The notes under the pieces: model-generated
Databases searched by the model: none
Told to the model about the DNA's origin: nothing
Seen by the model: only the letters and a program-made list of their open reading frames with translations
Made by a program: the position numbers and the translations under genes
From: Bacteroidales bacterium
Lineage (GTDB): Bacteria; Bacteroidota; Bacteroidia; Bacteroidales; UBA932
Assembly: GCA_017544265.1 (NCBI GenBank)
Contig: JAFYEM010000030.1
Span: 1-64,000, forward strand
Reading direction: 5' to 3'
DNA length: 64,000 nucleotides
Part shown: positions 17,525-27,217 of the stretch, piece after piece
Layout: each line of letters starts with the position of its first letter
Numbering within the stretch: the stretch's first letter is position 1

Positions 17525-20265
17525 CGCTGCATCATTCCGCCCACAGCTCCCTTGAGGCCACCCAGACCGCCGCCGAGTCCACCGCCTCCGCCCATTCCGG
17601 AACCGGCATGCTCGCTAAGCGTCCTGTTGCGTCCGCTCAGCACGTAGAACGGCCAGGAAATACCTAATTTTACGCAACGTTCGGTGCGTATATAGCCATG
17701 GGCCGAGAAATAGTCGTGCTTGTCCGAAGGCCAGCCCTGGCCGACGTTTTCAACCTTTATGAATACGCAGGCGCGCTTCCACTGGACATTCAGGAAAACG
17801 TCGAAAATCGGCACGGCGCCATAGACATAAGAATTCTGGCTGTGGAAAACGCCGGCTACGGGATTAAACGCCGGGGCGTTCCATTTGGTGGTGAAGAAGC
17901 CGTTCAGACCTATCTGCATCTTCATGACGTCTTCGCGGACAATATTGAACTGGACGTACCAGCGGAGGTTCAGAGCCAGCATCGGGAGTGGCAGCACATT
18001 CGGGTCCGAAGAAAGCTGGAAGAGTACTTTGTTGTCCAGATGGACTATTTTGCCGAAGGTGAAATTCTTCTCCAGGGAGGCGCTCAGCACGCTCATCGGC
18101 TTTGTATTCTGACGCACTATTCCCAGGGTATCGTAGTAAATGTTGTTTGCCAGCAGGGCATAGTCCGCAGACAGGGAAAGATGCCATTCGGGAACGCTGA
18201 ACGAACCTCCGACCTTGGTGGTGGAAATCTTCAGGAAGTCGTTGTCCCACTTGTAGTGGTTGGAGAAGAAATGCTGCTCGAAGAAAGTCGGTTCCCGCAG
18301 GTCCGTGGAGAAATGGGCCCTGATGGTCATAGGGCTGTCCGGACGGCGGCGGAAAGGATAGATATTCACGCCTGCGTCCGCCTTTACGAAGAAATCATTA
18401 CGTTCCTTTCCCGCGAAGGTGTACTGCCCGAGGGCGTTCCAGTCCACGAAACGGGAGATCTGGCCTTCCACGCCCGCATAGGTATAGACAGAGTTCCAGT
18501 TCGTATTGGAGGGCTTTCGGATATAACTGCCGGGGGCTGGCATGTAGTGCATCAGCAGTTTATCGCCTATACCGCCCTCGATTTTGGATACTACTGAATG
18601 TTCTCCCCACGGCTGGAAGCGCAGGAAAATGCGGTTGTCCAGACGCGCCACCCTCAGCGAGTCGGCGCTCTTGGAGGGATTTATGAAATAGTTGTCATGG
18701 TAATAGGCGGAGGCGGTCTTGTTGGAAGCCGACACGGCGTCGGTATAGCATTTGGTATAGACCGAATATTCTGTGCTGTGGCCTATGAAAACTGTTGTCT
18801 CATTGTTGTTTACACTGTCCGGCGGAGCGACGTAGGTGGAATCCTTCCTGCGGAACCAGTCCTTGATGGTGCTCATCGGCAGGCGGTAGCTGTGATCTAT
18901 GAAGAGGGTGTTTTTCTTGTAGGTGTTGGACGCCCCGGAAAGGTTCACTGCCACCTCGCGGGCATCGACGGTAGTATCCCTTATCCAGAAATTGTCCGTC
19001 ACACCGCCGTTCTCCTCGCGCTCCACCTTGTTGTGGATGAAGCCAGCATGGGCCAGATAGCGCTTGCCGAGGTAATTCGCAGCTATCACAGTGGCCTTGT
19101 TGACGGTCTTTTCATTGGTGAGGATACCGTTGCCCCCGTAACGCTTGTACTCCAGGGTGAAGTTGAACGAGGGGGTGATGTTCTGGGTGGTGAAGAGACG
19201 GATATTGTCGGATTCCTTGGAAGAGGTCGAAAGCAGGGTTCCGTAGTACTCCAGCTCAGTGTACGGAGTCTTGGTGTTGAACATCGGAAGCGTCTGCGGT
19301 GTATAGGTCCATGAAGAATAGGGTTCATAGAAAGGAACGCCTCCCTCATCGTCGGTACGCTTGAAATAATTGTAAGTCTGAACTGCGGAACCGGCCATAC
19401 CGAGCCAGGTGGCACCCAGGTCGCGCTTCATGAAGGGATAGTCGTTGAAACGGTAGTTAAACGTGGTATCCCAGTCTTCCAGCGTAATCCTGTTGAATTC
19501 CCTGTCATGCTTCCAGGAAATAAGGCGCTTGTAATAGTACTCCTTCGGCACAAAAGAACTCTCCAGAATCCGCGGAGTATTTTCGACTATGCTGTCCCGT
19601 ATGGCTTTGAGGCTGTCCCGCGCGCTGAGAATGCTGTCCTGGCGGCGCAGAAGTGCCGGAAGTTTCTGCTCATAGTCATACTTGCGGCGCTCTTTCTTGC
19701 TGAGTGACGAGTACCAGGCATTGAATTTTGCAATTGCCGCGGCGGTGGAATCGCTCAGATAAAGGGAGTCTATGATAACCCAGTCGGTGGAGTCGCCGGC
19801 AGCTTTCAGGGAATCGACCACGATGCGGTGGGTCAGCGAATCCTTCGTAGCGACATACCATTTATAGAGGAATGGGTCTATGGTTTTGAGGCTGTCGGGG
19901 ACTTTCATGGTGTCGCGGGCGGTGATTTTCGGCATCGTGTCCATGGCATCTTCTGCGAAAAGGTCGAAATCGTCATCGTCCGCCGTTTTGCTCGTGTAGA
20001 TACGCGCTTTTGTCGTGTCTATTCCCGCCTTTGTCGTGTCTATCGCGCCGGCGTCAGTGGTGTCCGCCGGGCCTTTTAAGGGTGTCGATGGCCCGGCGGA
20101 CACCACTGCCGCCGAGTCCACGCGCACGGTGTCGACAGACACACTTACCCCTTCGAATTCGAAGGAGCGGTGCTGCTGCTTCACCGGATGTATGCCCACG
20201 CTGTGCGCAAGCACCGTCACTACGGCAGCAATCGGCAAAGCTATATTCGACCAAAAAGCTTTCAT
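17521..20265 (-). CDS. Putative porin with disordered N-terminal linker
   Basis: A 914-residue outer-membrane protein of the Bacteroidota putative-porin type. A signal peptide (MKAFWSNIALPIAAVVTVLAHS) is followed by a low-complexity Ser/Thr/Asp-rich linker (residues about 40-130: repeated DTTKA, acidic DDDDFDLF), an all-beta barrel with many aromatic strands, and a glycine-rich tail (GMGGGGGLGGGLGG). The linker carries an 18-bp perfect inverted repeat around a 16-nt loop (20056-20107), one of the element family described here. It is co-transcribed with the lytic transglycosylase downstream, and its promoter box lies only 6 nt before the ATG. Transport substrate unknown. Confidence 0.8.
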   Translation of the reverse strand: MKAFWSNIALPIAAVVTVLAHSVGIHPVKQQHRSFEFEGVSVSVDTVRVDSAAVVSAGPSTPLKGPADTTDAGAIDTTKAGIDTTKARIYTSKTADDDDFDLFAEDAMDTMPKITARDTMKVPDSLKTIDPFLYKWYVATKDSLTHRIVVDSLKAAGDSTDWVIIDSLYLSDSTAAAIAKFNAWYSSLSKKERRKYDYEQKLPALLRRQDSILSARDSLKAIRDSIVENTPRILESSFVPKEYYYKRLISWKHDREFNRITLEDWDTTFNYRFNDYPFMKRDLGATWLGMAGSAVQTYNYFKRTDDEGGVPFYEPYSSWTYTPQTLPMFNTKTPYTELEYYGTLLSTSSKESDNIRLFTTQNITPSFNFTLEYKRYGGNGILTNEKTVNKATVIAANYLGKRYLAHAGFIHNKVEREENGGVTDNFWIRDTTVDAREVAVNLSGASNTYKKNTLFIDHSYRLPMSTIKDWFRRKDSTYVAPPDSVNNNETTVFIGHSTEYSVYTKCYTDAVSASNKTASAYYHDNYFINPSKSADSLRVARLDNRIFLRFQPWGEHSVVSKIEGGIGDKLLMHYMPAPGSYIRKPSNTNWNSVYTYAGVEGQISRFVDWNALGQYTFAGKERNDFFVKADAGVNIYPFRRRPDSPMTIRAHFSTDLREPTFFEQHFFSNHYKWDNDFLKISTTKVGGSFSVPEWHLSLSADYALLANNIYYDTLGIVRQNTKPMSVLSASLEKNFTFGKIVHLDNKVLFQLSSDPNVLPLPMLALNLRWYVQFNIVREDVMKMQIGLNGFFTTKWNAPAFNPVAGVFHSQNSYVYGAVPIFDVFLNVQWKRACVFIKVENVGQGWPSDKHDYFSAHGYIRTERCVKLGISWPFYVLSGRNRTLSEHAGSGMGGGGGLGGGLGGLKGAVGGMMQR
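20056..20107 (-). repeat. In-frame palindromic element, loop type B, copy 1 (porin)
   Basis: Perfect 18-bp arms (20056-20073 AGTGGTGTCCGCCGGGCC and its complement at 20090-20107) flank a 16-nt loop TTTTAAGGGTGTCGAT (20074-20089). On the coding strand it gives STPLK in the loop, flanked by AAVVSAGP and GPADTTDA. It lies in the disordered linker of the porin. The loop shares its last ten bases with the other type B copies. Confidence 0.85.
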
Positions 20266-20271
20266 AAACCT

Positions 20272-20280
20272 GCAAATATA
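20272..20280 (-). promoter_or_regulatory. -7 box abutting the porin start (leaderless candidate)
   Basis: Minus strand reads TATATTTGC and ends 6 nt before the ATG at 20265. A TTG at 20301-20303 (minus strand), 20 nt further upstream, fits the -33 element. The rest of the 77-bp gap to atpG shows no clear terminator. Confidence 0.65.
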
Positions 20281-20342
20281 ACATTTCTTTGCCGAATCCC
20301 CAATATTTGAACAGGGTGGTGACTGGAAGACGGAATGGATGG

Positions 20343-21308
20343 TTACATCCCGGAAGAAGCGAGATCGAGGATTTCAGAGGTGATTTTCTGCTGTCGAGCC
20401 TTGTTGTATTCGAGAGTTATTTCGTGCAGCAGTTCCTCACCATTATCCGTTGCAGTCTGCATAGCCACAAGCCTTGCAGCATGCTCGGCGGCGTTGCTGT
20501 CGAGAAGCGCTGCGAAGAGGCGAACTTTAAGCGTCAGAGGGAGAAGCCTGTCTATAGCTTCGGACGGAGAGGGTTCTATGATGTACTCTGAAGGCCAGTT
20601 ATAAGACGCGGCGTTGACGTTCCGGGGGGCATAGTCCCCCTGTTCAGCCCCACGGGGCGGGAGCGACGCGGTCGAAACGTCCGGGCCGAGGAAGATTTCA
20701 GTGAGGACCTCCTGGCGGGAAGTCGTAACAAAGTGATTATAGATTAGATAGACACGGCTGAAACGGCCGCGGGCACAGTCAGACATGAATTCGGAGGCTA
20801 AAACCGAAGCATCCTCGTATTTGGGCTTGGAGGACATCTGGTTCAGGTCCTTAGGGGAAGGATAACCGCAGCGGCGCATCGTATCCGCCATCTTTTTGCC
20901 TATGGAAAATACAGTCACGTCGCCAGACTGCGCTTTGGCACATTCCAACGCCGCCTTTACGGCATTTGCATTGAAACCTCCGCAGAGTGACGAGTTCGAA
21001 GCCACCGCGATTATTGCCACTGCGCCTGTCGCTGCTGCGTCAAAGGCACCCGCCGAACCTGAATAGGGTGTCGATGGTTCGGCATGTGCCTTTGCCGCAT
21101 CCCCGCCGCCGGAAGACATGGCGGCAGGAGCGGCGGATTGTAGGTCACGGAGCATTGAGGAGAGAGTATCGCGGTATGGCAGAAGGGCGCGGACGGACTT
21201 TTCCGCCGAAATCAGTTTCGCCGAAGCCACGAGCTTCATCGCCGAAGTAATCTTCAGCGTCCCTTTGACGGAATTAATCCTCACCTTGGTCTCCTTCAGC
21301 GTAGCCAT
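20343..21308 (-). CDS. atpG: ATP synthase F1 subunit gamma with two palindromic-element insertions
   Basis: A 321-residue rotor subunit, longer than the usual 285-290. The N-terminal helix (RINSVKGTLKITSAMKLVAS) and C-terminal helix (AARLVAMQTATDNGEELL) that form the coiled-coil shaft are intact, as is SNSSLCGGFN of the central fold. Two extra segments are seen. One, residues about 62-95 (SSGGGDAAKAHAEPSTPYSG), sits just before the first core strand. The other, residues about 210-230 (SLPPRGAEQGDYAPRNVNAA), sits in the loop before YIIEPSP. Both coincide with palindromic elements (21035-21100 and 20608-20669), so the inserts are extra surface loops in an otherwise normal gamma subunit. Last gene of the atp operon. 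Confidence 0.96.
   Translation of the reverse strand: MATLKETKVRINSVKGTLKITSAMKLVASAKLISAEKSVRALLPYRDTLSSMLRDLQSAAPAAMSSGGGDAAKAHAEPSTPYSGSAGAFDAAATGAVAIIAVASNSSLCGGFNANAVKAALECAKAQSGDVTVFSIGKKMADTMRRCGYPSPKDLNQMSSKPKYEDASVLASEFMSDCARGRFSRVYLIYNHFVTTSRQEVLTEIFLGPDVSTASLPPRGAEQGDYAPRNVNAASYNWPSEYIIEPSPSEAIDRLLPLTLKVRLFAALLDSNAAEHAARLVAMQTATDNGEELLHEITLEYNKARQQKITSEILDLASSGM
20608..20669 (-). repeat. In-frame palindromic element, loop type A, copy 2 (atpG)
   Basis: Arms 20608-20630 and 20647-20669 flank the 16-nt loop at 20631-20646, which reads TGAACAGGGGGACTAT on the coding strand. It encodes PRGAEQGDYAPRN. Pairing next to the loop is strong (GGGGC/GCCCC); the outer left arm is less perfect than in other copies, having lost the TGACG half of the TGACG/CGTCA pair. 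Confidence 0.88.
21035..21100 (-). repeat. In-frame palindromic element, loop type B, copy 3 (atpG)
   Basis: Nearly complete 19-bp arms (21041-21059 and 21076-21094; two mismatches), extendable by several bp outwards, flank loop TGAATAGGGTGTCGAT (plus strand 21060-21075). It encodes EPSTPYSGS. Stem sequence is entirely different from copies 1, 4 and 6 although the loop is identical to copy 6. The adjacent stretch 21088-21118 matches 27435-27468 next to copy 6 in manA. Confidence 0.88.
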
Positions 21309-21322
21309 TCAAAGATACAAAG

Positions 21323-22912
21323 TCAAATAATCAGCGTCGATACGACCTCGGCAGCAACCTTTTCGATGACAGCACAGATCTTATCATCCAGTTTCCCTTC
21401 AGAAAGCGGCTCCAGCACATCATCGGAATACATAGCATGCATCCTCTCAAGGAAAGCATCCTGGAACTCATCCACCTTCGAAAGCGGAAGGTCCGAAAGC
21501 AGTGCGTGCGTGCCGCAATAAAGCACCGCCACCTGCTCCCCTACCGTCATAGGCGAATACTGCGGCTGAACCAGCAGTCGGGCGTTCTTGCGCCCCTTGT
21601 CCAGCGCCATGGCAGTAACCTTGTCAAGATCGGAAGAGAACTTGGAGAACGCCTCGAGTTCACTGTACTGCGCCTGGTCAATCTTCAAAGTACCAGCGAC
21701 CTTCTTCATGCTCCTCAACTGGGCCGAGCCCCCCACACGGGACACCGAGATACCCACATTGATAGCAGGGCGGATACCAGCGTTGAAGAGCGAAGTCTCC
21801 AGGTAAATCTGACCGTCAGTGATGGAAATCACATTAGTCGGAATATAGGCCGAGACGTCGCCGGACTGCGTTTCTATGATTGGCAGCGCCGTGAGCGACC
21901 CGCCCCCGCGTACCTTTCCCTTCAGAGATTCAGGAAGGTCGTTCATCTGAGAAGCCACCGACTCCTCGGAAATAATCTTGGCAGCCCTTTCCAGAAGACG
22001 CGAATGCAGATAGAAAATATCCCCCGGATAAGCCTCGCGGCCCGAAGGACGCCTTAAAATCAGCGAAACCTCGCGATAGGCCACCGCCTGCTTGGAGAGG
22101 TCGTCATAGACAACCAGCGCATGGCGGCCCGTATCGCGGAAATACTCGCCTATTGCAGCGCCGGCAAAGGGCGCGTAATACTGCAGGCTGGCCGGATCAG
22201 CGGCTGTCGCGGCGACCACGACCGTATAGTCCATGGCCCCCTTTTCGCGGAGCGTATCCACGATAGACGCGACCGTCGAGCCCTTCTGGCCCACGGCGAC
22301 ATAGACACAATAGACAGGATCGCCCGCGAGGTAATTGCTTCGCTGATTGATGATTGTGTCTATCGCGATGGCTGTTTTGCCGGTCTGGCGGTCGCCGATG
22401 ATGAGTTCCCGCTGGCCGCGTCCGATGGGAATCATCGCGTCTATGGCCTTGATTCCCGTCTGAAGCGGTTCATTGACGCTCTGTCGGAAAATGACTCCCG
22501 GCGCCTTGCGCTCCAGCGGCATGACCACTTTCTCTCCGGCGATGTCGCCCTTTCCGTCAAGCGGCGTTCCGAGCGGATCCACCACCCGGCCCAGCATTCC
22601 TTCACTCACGCCTATGGAGGCAATCCTGCCGGTGCGGCGCACAGTCATACCCTCCTTGACCTTATCCACCGAACCAAGCAGCGCCACGCCCACATTTTCC
22701 GGCTCCAGGTTCATCACAATTCCGTTGATGCGGTCGGGGCCGAATTCCAAGAGTTCCCCCGCCTCGGCGTCCAGAAGGCCATAGACACGGGCCACTCCGT
22801 CGGAGACCTGAAGCACCTTGCCGGTCTCGTCGAAACGAAGTTCCCCCTCCATAGCCTTCAGCTGCTCAAGCAACACGTCGGAAAGTTCGTTGGGTTTTAT
22901 GGTATTCCTCAT
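21323..22912 (-). CDS. atpA: ATP synthase F1 subunit alpha
   Basis: A 529-residue F1 subunit carrying the non-catalytic nucleotide sites and the arginine finger. Walker A is [13 protein letters not shown], and the conserved region [20 protein letters not shown], the alpha/beta signature [17 protein letters not shown] and the N-terminal GIVMNLE are all present. It overlaps the atpH stop by 4 nt and is followed by atpG after 14 nt. No palindromic element is present in this gene. Confidence 0.98.
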   Translation of the reverse strand: MRNTIKPNELSDVLLEQLKAMEGELRFDETGKVLQVSDGVARVYGLLDAEAGELLEFGPDRINGIVMNLEPENVGVALLGSVDKVKEGMTVRRTGRIASIGVSEGMLGRVVDPLGTPLDGKGDIAGEKVVMPLERKAPGVIFRQSVNEPLQTGIKAIDAMIPIGRGQRELIIGDRQTGKTAIAIDTIINQRSNYLAGDPVYCVYVAVGQKGSTVASIVDTLREKGAMDYTVVVAATAADPASLQYYAPFAGAAIGEYFRDTGRHALVVYDDLSKQAVAYREVSLILRRPSGREAYPGDIFYLHSRLLERAAKIISEESVASQMNDLPESLKGKVRGGGSLTALPIIETQSGDVSAYIPTNVISITDGQIYLETSLFNAGIRPAINVGISVSRVGGSAQLRSMKKVAGTLKIDQAQYSELEAFSKFSSDLDKVTAMALDKGRKNARLLVQPQYSPMTVGEQVAVLYCGTHALLSDLPLSKVDEFQDAFLERMHAMYSDDVLEPLSEGKLDDKICAVIEKVAAEVVSTLII

Positions 22913-23469
22913 ACGATTCTTCTGTTATTGTCTATGTATGTGCGGCGTATGTCCTCAAGGGCAGTGCGCACGCTCGCGTCCATCATATAGTCGTCTGTTT
23001 CAAAGACAAACCCTCCGATAAGGGTCGGGTCCGTCTCGGTGGAGATAATCGCCTTGCAGCCGGTGGCCTCATAGACCTTGTCCCGAATATAATCCAGAAG
23101 CTGCTCCGTCGGCGGAACCACCGACTTGAGATGCCCATAGACCAGTTTCTGCTGCCTGTGATACAGCTCTATGAAATCGTGGAACATAAGGCGGATAAGG
23201 CCTATGCGCTCCTGCTTGATGACAAGGCGGATGAAGCGTTCAGTCTCAGGGGCCAGGGCGCCGCTTCGGACCGCGGCGCGGAAGAGTGAAATCTTCCTCT
23301 CGGCGCTGACTCCTTCCGGGGCGTCCACCATCAAAGCAAAATCCTTTATGGAACTCAACGAATCCTGAAGACGCATAATATCATCGCACACCCTTTCTCC
23401 GCCGCCCGTACAGGTGACATACTTCAGAAGGGACAGCGCATAGCGCCTGGCAATGATACTTGAATCCAT
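22909..23469 (-). CDS. atpH: ATP synthase F1 subunit delta (OSCP)
   Basis: A 186-residue peripheral-stalk subunit that joins F1 to the b subunits. The N-terminal helical domain begins [18 protein letters not shown], and the C-terminal conserved strand region contains [30 protein letters not shown], typical of the delta family. Its start shares one base with the atpF stop region, and its end overlaps the atpA start by 4 nt. Confidence 0.96.
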   Translation of the reverse strand: MDSSIIARRYALSLLKYVTCTGGGERVCDDIMRLQDSLSSIKDFALMVDAPEGVSAERKISLFRAAVRSGALAPETERFIRLVIKQERIGLIRLMFHDFIELYHRQQKLVYGHLKSVVPPTEQLLDYIRDKVYEATGCKAIISTETDPTLIGGFVFETDDYMMDASVRTALEDIRRTYIDNNRRIV

Positions 23470-23978
23470 TATTCCGCAGGCCTGGGTTTGGCGCAGGCCT
23501 CATCCACGATTTTGTTCAGATAGTCAGTCTGGGCCTCATCGGAAACCAGCCGGTCACGGATAATGCGTTCCGCGACAGCGACCGATACCACGGCGACCTC
23601 CCGCCGGATATCCCTGAGTGCAGCCTCCTTCTCCTCGGCGATTTGTTTGCGGGCGGTGGCGAGTATCTTCTGCGCCTCATCCTTCGCGTCCTCGCGGGCC
23701 TTGTCTATGATTTCGCGGCGGGACTCCCCCGCTTCGGCAATCATACGGGCCTGCTCGGCGGAAGCTTCCGCAAGAATCTTTTTCTGCTTCCGGACAGTCT
23801 CGTTGAGACGGCGCTCAATTTCCTCCGCGTCACGAAGCGATTTCTCGATCTTCGCATTCCGGTTCTCCACCATGGATGTTATGACGGGGAAGCCGAATTT
23901 AGCCAGCAGGAAGAACAGGAGGCCGAAAATGACCACCATCCAGAACAACAGACCGGTATCCGGAGTAATCAGGTTCAT
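23469..23978 (-). CDS. atpF: ATP synthase Fo subunit b
   Basis: A 169-residue peripheral-stalk subunit: one N-terminal membrane helix (LLFWMVVIFGLLFFLLAKFGFP) followed by a long charged amphipathic helix (NAKIEKSLRDAEEIERRLNE and onwards) that dimerises as a right-handed coiled coil. It lies between atpE and atpH with a 3-nt gap to the former. Confidence 0.96.
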   Translation of the reverse strand: MNLITPDTGLLFWMVVIFGLLFFLLAKFGFPVITSMVENRNAKIEKSLRDAEEIERRLNETVRKQKKILAEASAEQARMIAEAGESRREIIDKAREDAKDEAQKILATARKQIAEEKEAALRDIRREVAVVSVAVAERIIRDRLVSDEAQTDYLNKIVDEACAKPRPAE

Positions 23979-23981
23979 ATC

Positions 23982-24239
23982 CTACAGAATCAGGGTAAGG
24001 AAGCAGACGATAATGGCGAAAAGAGCGGCGCCCTCCACCATACCTGCGGCGATAATCATGGAAGTACGGAGATTGCCGGCAGATTCAGGCTGACGGGCAA
24101 TAGCCTCCATAGTGTGCTGGCCGATTTTGCCGATACCGAAAGCGGCGGCCAACGCGGCGACAGCTGCGCCGATGGCGGCGCCCACTTTTCCGAGTGCGGC
24201 ACCTGCAGCCGCCTGGAGAATAATTGCTGAAAGTAACAT
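23982..24239 (-). CDS. atpE: ATP synthase Fo subunit c
   Basis: An 85-residue hairpin of two membrane helices joined by the polar loop ARQPE, forming the c-ring rotor. The first helix is Ala/Gly rich. The ion-binding carboxylate lies in the second helix (GMVEGAALF). The Glu is followed by Gly rather than Ser/Thr, and the position equivalent to the Gln ligand of sodium-type c subunits is hydrophobic, so proton coupling is the likelier reading. Confidence 0.96.
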   Translation of the reverse strand: MLLSAIILQAAAGAALGKVGAAIGAAVAALAAAFGIGKIGQHTMEAIARQPESAGNLRTSMIIAAGMVEGAALFAIIVCFLTLIL

Positions 24240-24243
24240 ATCT

Positions 24244-25403
24244 TTAATGATTTTGTCTTGATAATCCTATATAAATAGATGAAAGCATGGTGAAGACATA
24301 GGCCTGGATAAAGGCCACAAGGCACTCCAGAGCATCCAGGAACACACCGAAAAGCACCGAGACCACAGTCATGGAGCTCCCAAGAAGCGGGCCGTACTTG
24401 GCCATTATGAATATCACGCAGACCATCGCAAGTATCATAACGTGACCGGCGAGCATATTCGCAAAAAGTCGTATCGTGAGCGAAACCGGCTTCATCAGGG
24501 CGCTGAAAACCTCTATCACAGGCATGATCGGCTTGAGGAAACCAGGCACCTCGGGAAGGAAAATTTCCTTGTAGTAGTGCTTGTTGCCAAAAAGATTGAC
24601 GGTAAGGAAGGTGGCGACGGCGAGGACCATCGTCACGGCGATATTGCCCGTGAGGTTGGCTCCGCCGGGGAAGAAGGGTATGATTCCGAGAAAGTTGTTC
24701 AGGAGTATGAAGAAAAAGGCAGTTTCCAGAAACGGCAGATAGCGCCTGTAGTCCTTGCCTATATTCTCGACAGCCATTGTATGGACCATCATCACCAGCG
24801 GTTCCAGCAACGCCGCCACCCCCCTGGGAGCCTCCTTCAGCACGTCGTGACGGCGGTACCAGCGCGCCGAAAGCAGCACCAGCAGCAGAAGCAGCGCCGA
24901 ACTCATCATCAGCGACAGCACATTCTTGGTGATGGAGATGTCGAAAGGCCTTTTTATGCCGTCAGGCGTAATTTCGAATATCTTTTCATCTTCGCCAATG
25001 AAAAAGCCCTGATACTGCTTTCCATCAAGCTTTTCGCTCGAAAAGCAGTGCCAGCCTGAGTATTTGCTCCAGACTATGACCGGCAGCGGTATAGCCACCG
25101 GGCGCCCCTTCCACTCGGTGATATGCCACTCGTGCGAATCGCCGATATGCGAGAAAATTATCTCCGCGATGTCCACTTCTCCCTCCGCCTCGTCCTGGTC
25201 CCGGCCGCCGGAAGACAGGGGCTGTTCGGCTGAATAGGGTGCCGATGCCGCCGGGGCACTGTCTTCCACCGTCTGCGCGGCAGTAGCGGCGGTGATGTTC
25301 CGGGGGGCATAGTCCCCCTGTTCAGCCCCACGGGGCGTCAGCGACGCGGCGGGAGACGACGCTGTGAAGGGCAGCAGAAAGGACAGTATGAGGGACAGGA
25401 GAA

Positions 25404-25407
<4 letters not shown>
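24244..25407 (-). CDS. atpB: ATP synthase Fo subunit a with N-terminal palindromic-element insertion
   Basis: A 387-residue membrane subunit forming the proton half-channels. As in other Bacteroidota, a signal-like N-terminus and a periplasmic extracytoplasmic domain (ILFSHIGDSHEWHI-like region) precede the membrane part; the latter contains the essential-Arg helix (SLTIRLFANMLAGHVM) and the C-terminal helix (FIQAYVFTMLSSIYIGL). Immediately after the signal segment lies a 48-codon insert made of a type A and a type B element (25204-25347), encoding SLTPRGAEQGDYAPRN and ASAPYSAEQPLSSGGR. The insert sits in a region that should be exposed on the periplasmic side. Its 3' end is 4 nt from atpE. 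Confidence 0.96.
25204..25273 (-). repeat. In-frame palindromic element, loop type B, copy 4 (atpB)
   Basis: Arms 25204-25230 and 25247-25273 flank loop TGAATAGGGTGCCGAT (25231-25246, plus strand). Paired core GGAAGACAG/CTGTCTTCC. It encodes ASAPYSAE. The stem resembles copy 6 (manA) but differs at positions on both arms. It is separated by 12 bp from the type A copy 5. Confidence 0.87.
25286..25347 (-). repeat. In-frame palindromic element, loop type A, copy 5 (atpB)
   Basis: Arms 25286-25308 and 25325-25347 flank the loop at 25309-25324, reading TGAACAGGGGGACTAT on the coding strand. It encodes SLTPRGAEQGDYAPRNITAA. Most of the 23 arm positions pair. With copy 4 it forms an A-spacer-B composite of 144 bp (48 codons). 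Confidence 0.88.
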
Positions 25408-27190
<1,783 letters not shown>

Positions 27191-27217
27191 CACAATTTTT
27201 TCTGCAATAACAACAGG

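Noticed and set aside
23982-24239. Sodium-translocating c subunit
   Set aside because: The Glu in helix 2 is followed by Gly, and the position of the Gln ligand in helix 1 is hydrophobic, so the sodium-binding pattern is missing.
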